A DNA stretch of 10,309 nucleotides from Candidatus Planktophila sp. (GTDB taxonomy: Bacteria > Actinomycetota > Actinomycetes > Nanopelagicales > Nanopelagicaceae), in contig JAHECV010000059.1 of assembly GCA_024641555.1 (NCBI GenBank), forward strand, positions 1 to 10,309. The letters run 5' to 3'. Below the pieces are notes generated by a model. That model saw nothing but the letters and a program-made list of their open reading frames with translations, ran no database searches and was not told the DNA's origin. A program made the translations under genes and the position numbers. Shown piece by piece: positions 8,232-10,309 of this stretch; position 1 is the stretch's first letter; every line of letters starts with the position of its first letter.

Positions 8232-9468
8232 GATCGCCTCCTCCGTTAGATACGTTGACAGTAGATATTTCAGATGGCAGCGATGGAACTGCAAAGTTTG
8301 GAGTAGCCGCTTCTGGATGCTCCTGGTTGGCGCGTTTCTTCTTAGAGCTATCAAAGGCCGTTGAAATTGCCATAACAATGAGAACGATTACGCCAGCGAA
8401 GGCAAAGGTCAGCGGACGAGATTGGCTTGATGTTGAAATTACGCGCAGCGTTGCAACGACCAAAATCCAGAGCAATGAAACTGGAATCAAAACTTTCCAT
8501 CCAAATTGCATGAACTGGTCATAACGCAAGCGTGGAAGTGTTCCGCGTAACCAAACAAAGATAAAGAAGAAGAATAGAACCTTGATAAAGAACCAGATCA
8601 AAGTGAACCAACCACCGAGCCATTGTTCGGTAAATCCAAGTCCTGGGATTGCGTGGTAGCCACCAAGGAATAGGGTCGTTGCAAGGGCGGAAACCGCGAT
8701 GATGTTTACGTATTCCGCCAAGAAGAAGAGCGCGAATTTAAGCGATGAATATTCAGTGTGGAAGCCACCAACGAGCTCGCCTTCAGCTTCTGCTAAGTCA
8801 AATGGTGCGCGGTTAGTTTCGCCAACCATTGAGATCGCATAAATAACAAATGAAGGGAATAGAACAAGTCCGTACCACCAAGTGCTCTGCTGCGCCTGAA
8901 CGATTGAAGAGGTAGACATTGATCCGGAGTAGATAAAGACGGACACGAGTGAGAGACCCATCGCGATTTCATATGAAATCACTTGAGCACTTGAACGCAG
9001 TCCGCCAAGAAGTGGATAAGTAGAACCTGATGACCAGCCCGCCAAAACAATTCCATAAACACCAACTGAGGCGGTTGCAAGAACATAGAGAACGCCGACT
9101 GGAAGATCAGTTAACTGCATAACGGTCTTTTCGCCGAAGAAGTTAACTGGGCCGGTAAGTGGCATCACGGCAAAGGACATAAAGGCTGTTGTAGCGCTGA
9201 TAATCGGGGCAATTACGAAGACAACTTTGTCGGCGGCTGCGGGAATTAGATCTTCTTTTAGCGCCAGCTTTACTCCGTCGGCAAGTGCCTGGATCAAACC
9301 AAACTTTCCAACGCGGTTAGGGCCAACGCGCATCTGCATGCGTGCAACGATGCGACGTTCTCCCCAAACAGACATAATCGTAAGGACAACGCAGACCGCG
9401 AAGACGATTACCGCTTTGAGAGTGATGATCCAACCTGGATCATCTAGCAATAACTGTGCGTTCTTCAT
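8224..9468 (-). CDS. nuoH: NADH-quinone oxidoreductase subunit H (quinone-site membrane subunit)
   Basis: Membrane subunit (ND1 counterpart) that forms the quinone chamber with the NuoB, NuoD and NuoI side of the complex. The start is placed at ATG 9468, which overlaps the nuoG stop as ATGA, giving 414 residues beginning [13 protein letters not shown]. The upstream extension to ATG 9552 would add 28 hydrophilic residues, all inside nuoG. Conserved blocks: [19 protein letters not shown] (36-54), [17 protein letters not shown] (57-73), [20 protein letters not shown] (216-235) followed by FHTEYSS, and [14 protein letters not shown] (307-320). About eight or nine helices are apparent. After the last helix (about 354-370) a polar 43-residue tail (372-414) contains a KKKR cluster and proline- and serine-rich sequence, and ends in NGGGDRG. 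E. coli NuoH (about 325 residues) lacks this tail and the extra C-terminal helix. The 3' end contains the nuoI ribosome site and start. Confidence 0.97.
   Translation of the reverse strand: MKNAQLLLDDPGWIITLKAVIVFAVCVVLTIMSVWGERRIVARMQMRVGPNRVGKFGLIQALADGVKLALKEDLIPAAADKVVFVIAPIISATTAFMSFAVMPLTGPVNFFGEKTVMQLTDLPVGVLYVLATASVGVYGIVLAGWSSGSTYPLLGGLRSSAQVISYEIAMGLSLVSVFIYSGSMSTSSIVQAQQSTWWYGLVLFPSFVIYAISMVGETNRAPFDLAEAEGELVGGFHTEYSSLKFALFFLAEYVNIIAVSALATTLFLGGYHAIPGLGFTEQWLGGWFTLIWFFIKVLFFFFIFVWLRGTLPRLRYDQFMQFGWKVLIPVSLLWILVVATLRVISTSSQSRPLTFAFAGVIVLIVMAISTAFDSSKKKRANQEHPEAATPNFAVPSLPSEISTVNVSNGGGDRG
8237..8244 (-). promoter_or_regulatory. Ribosome binding site of nuoI, decides the GTG start
   Basis: The minus strand reads GGAGGAGG, then CGATC, then the GTG of nuoI at 8231. 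This is the strongest Shine-Dalgarno match in the window and fixes the nuoI start. It lies inside the last codons of nuoH, where it encodes the Gly-Gly-Gly of the NuoH C-terminus. Confidence 0.85.
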
Positions 9469-10309
9469 GCCTTCACCACCGATACAACGTCGCCATGAAC
9501 AGCGTTGAGCGAGATCAAAGTTTGTGTTCCGAATGAGTTTCGTGGGACCCAAACTGCATCATCGTGAATATCTTCAACAAGAGCTGGCAAAGAGATCGAT
9601 CCGTGCGAATTAGAAACTCGCAAGATGTCACCATCTTTTACACCGATTGATTCGGCGCGCTTTGGTGAGATAACTGCAACTGACTTTCGAGCAGTTCCCG
9701 CCAAGTTAGCCTCACCTTTTTGCAAAGTACCTAGGTCCAGCAAGCGACGCCATGAAGTAAGGAGCGCTTCGTTTCCAGAAACTTTATTTGCACCTACTGT
9801 AGAAACGGCTGCAAAGTTTGCACGAGCGCCGTCCCATTTACCGAGTGATGAAATTTCACGCGCCGCCTGAGTAACAGTGCCAAGCATGATGGATTCGCCC
9901 ATCTCATCAGCCAACGCAGACAAGATACGAAGATCGGAGCGATTTAGTGAATCAGCAACAGCGGCATCGAAGGCGCGAGCGCGGCCTTCCCAGTTAAGGA
10001 ATGAACCAGACTTTTCGGTAACTGCAGCAACAGGAAGAACTACATCTGCCACATTAGTAACTGCAGAGTGTGCAATTTCAAGTGATACGACGAATGACTT
10101 TGATAGTGCTGCAAGTGCTGCGGCGCTATTTGGCATATCTTGCGGATCAACGCCACCAACAACAACTGCATCTAGCGAACCATTGCCAAGCGCATCAATA
10201 ATTTCAGAAGTTGTGCGACCTACGTTTGCTGGAAGCGATGGAACTCCCCAAACAGTTGCGATATCTACGCGTGCTGCGGCATCTGCAACTGGGCGACCGC
10301 CTGGAAGAA
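9465..10309 (-). CDS. nuoG: NADH-quinone oxidoreductase subunit G, C-terminal part (5' end beyond window)
   Basis: Large peripheral-arm subunit of complex I, related to molybdopterin oxidoreductases, that holds several iron-sulfur clusters in its N-terminal part (not visible here). The frame is open to the right edge, so ATG 10136 is internal. Fifty-seven further residues can be read upstream of it (LPGGRPVADAAARVDIATVW onward to DAVVVGGVDPQD), giving 280 visible residues. The block VADVVLPVAAVTEKSGSF (about 86-103 of the fragment) followed by NWEGRARAF is typical of NuoG and of the wider molybdopterin oxidoreductase fold. The last 75 or so residues (about 205-280) form the small beta-rich dinucleotide-binding-like domain, with SPKRAESIGVKDGDILRVS and VWVPRNSFGTQTLISLNA. 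The fold is vestigial in complex I and no molybdenum cofactor is expected. A formate dehydrogenase or nitrate reductase subunit is unlikely given nuoH directly downstream. The TGA overlaps the nuoH start as ATGA. Confidence 0.93.
   Translation of the reverse strand, partial: LPGGRPVADAAARVDIATVWGVPSLPANVGRTTSEIIDALGNGSLDAVVVGGVDPQDMPNSAAALAALSKSFVVSLEIAHSAVTNVADVVLPVAAVTEKSGSFLNWEGRARAFDAAVADSLNRSDLRILSALADEMGESIMLGTVTQAAREISSLGKWDGARANFAAVSTVGANKVSGNEALLTSWRRLLDLGTLQKGEANLAGTARKSVAVISPKRAESIGVKDGDILRVSNSHGSISLPALVEDIHDDAVWVPRNSFGTQTLISLNAVHGDVVSVVKA

Larger units (their letters stand above)
621..10309 (-). other. nuoG-H-I-J-K-L-M-N-polyprenyl synthase operon (3' part)
   Basis: Nine genes run in one direction with no room for internal promoters or terminators between them. 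The junctions, in order of transcription, are ATGA (G/H), an 8-bp overlap (H/I), TAATG (I/J), TAATG (J/K), a 2-bp gap (K/L), GTGA (L/M), TAATG (M/N) and TAATG (N/synthase). This supports a single polycistronic mRNA with translational coupling. The promoter and the genes for NuoA to NuoF are expected beyond the right edge; neither is visible. No hairpin followed by a T-run is apparent near the operon end at 621. Confidence 0.88.

Noticed and set aside
8232..8378. 49-residue N-terminal extension of NuoI from ATG 8378
   Set aside because: It is fully inside nuoH, is unrelated to NuoI N-termini, and is bypassed by the strong ribosome site before GTG 8231.
8141..8524. 127-codon plus-strand open frame across the nuoI/nuoH junction
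   Set aside because: It is antisense to two well-supported genes, has no recognisable domain, and its composition looks like the complement of NuoH/NuoI coding sequence. It is a shadow frame.
9469..9552. 28-residue N-terminal extension of NuoH from ATG 9552
   Set aside because: It is hydrophilic, lies inside nuoG, and is unlike family N-termini; ATG 9468 makes the usual ATGA overlap.

Overview
The window is almost entirely one tightly packed minus-strand operon: the membrane half of a respiratory complex I (NADH:quinone oxidoreductase), in the order nuoG (3' part only), nuoH, nuoI, nuoJ, nuoK, nuoL, nuoM, nuoN, followed by a long-chain trans-polyprenyl diphosphate synthase. The only plus-strand gene is the 3' part of a RarD-type EamA transporter at the left edge. 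It converges on the synthase gene, and the two coding regions overlap by 33 bp. No stretch is without a gene; the only non-coding bases between genes are 2 bp between nuoK and nuoL.

Organism (inference): the long soluble C-terminal tail of NuoJ, the extended NuoH tail, the NuoI ends, and the nuoN to polyprenyl-synthase order look actinobacterial. The base composition is moderate, by eye near the high 40s percent GC (not counted), which is low for that phylum. Together with the compact layout this suggests a streamlined freshwater actinobacterium of the Nanopelagicales/acI ('Ca. Planktophila'-like) type. That placement comes from memory of the family and was not searched.

Layout: 1-653 (+) rarD fragment; 621-1610 (-) polyprenyl synthase; 1610-3130 (-) nuoN; 3130-4647 (-) nuoM; 4644-6533 (-) nuoL; 6536-6835 (-) nuoK; 6835-7614 (-) nuoJ; 7614-8231 (-) nuoI; 8224-9468 (-) nuoH; 9465 to the right edge (-) nuoG. 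Three starts needed correction from the longest open frame: nuoM to GTG 4647, nuoI to GTG 8231 and nuoH to ATG 9468. After correction the junctions are four TAATG, one GTGA, one ATGA, one 8-bp overlap and one 2-bp gap, as expected of one translationally coupled transcript. Its promoter and the genes for the NADH-oxidising arm (nuoA-F) must lie beyond the right edge.

How the genes work together: NuoG and NuoI carry the peripheral-arm scaffold and the last iron-sulfur clusters. NuoH forms the quinone site with NuoI and begins the membrane arm. NuoJ, K, N, M and L form the proton-translocating arm. The antiporter-like subunits and NuoK keep the glutamates and lysines known to matter for pumping, so the complex should be functional. 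The synthase at the end probably makes the isoprenoid tail of the (mena)quinone that the complex reduces. I found no mobile element, CRISPR, RNA gene, or novel system here.
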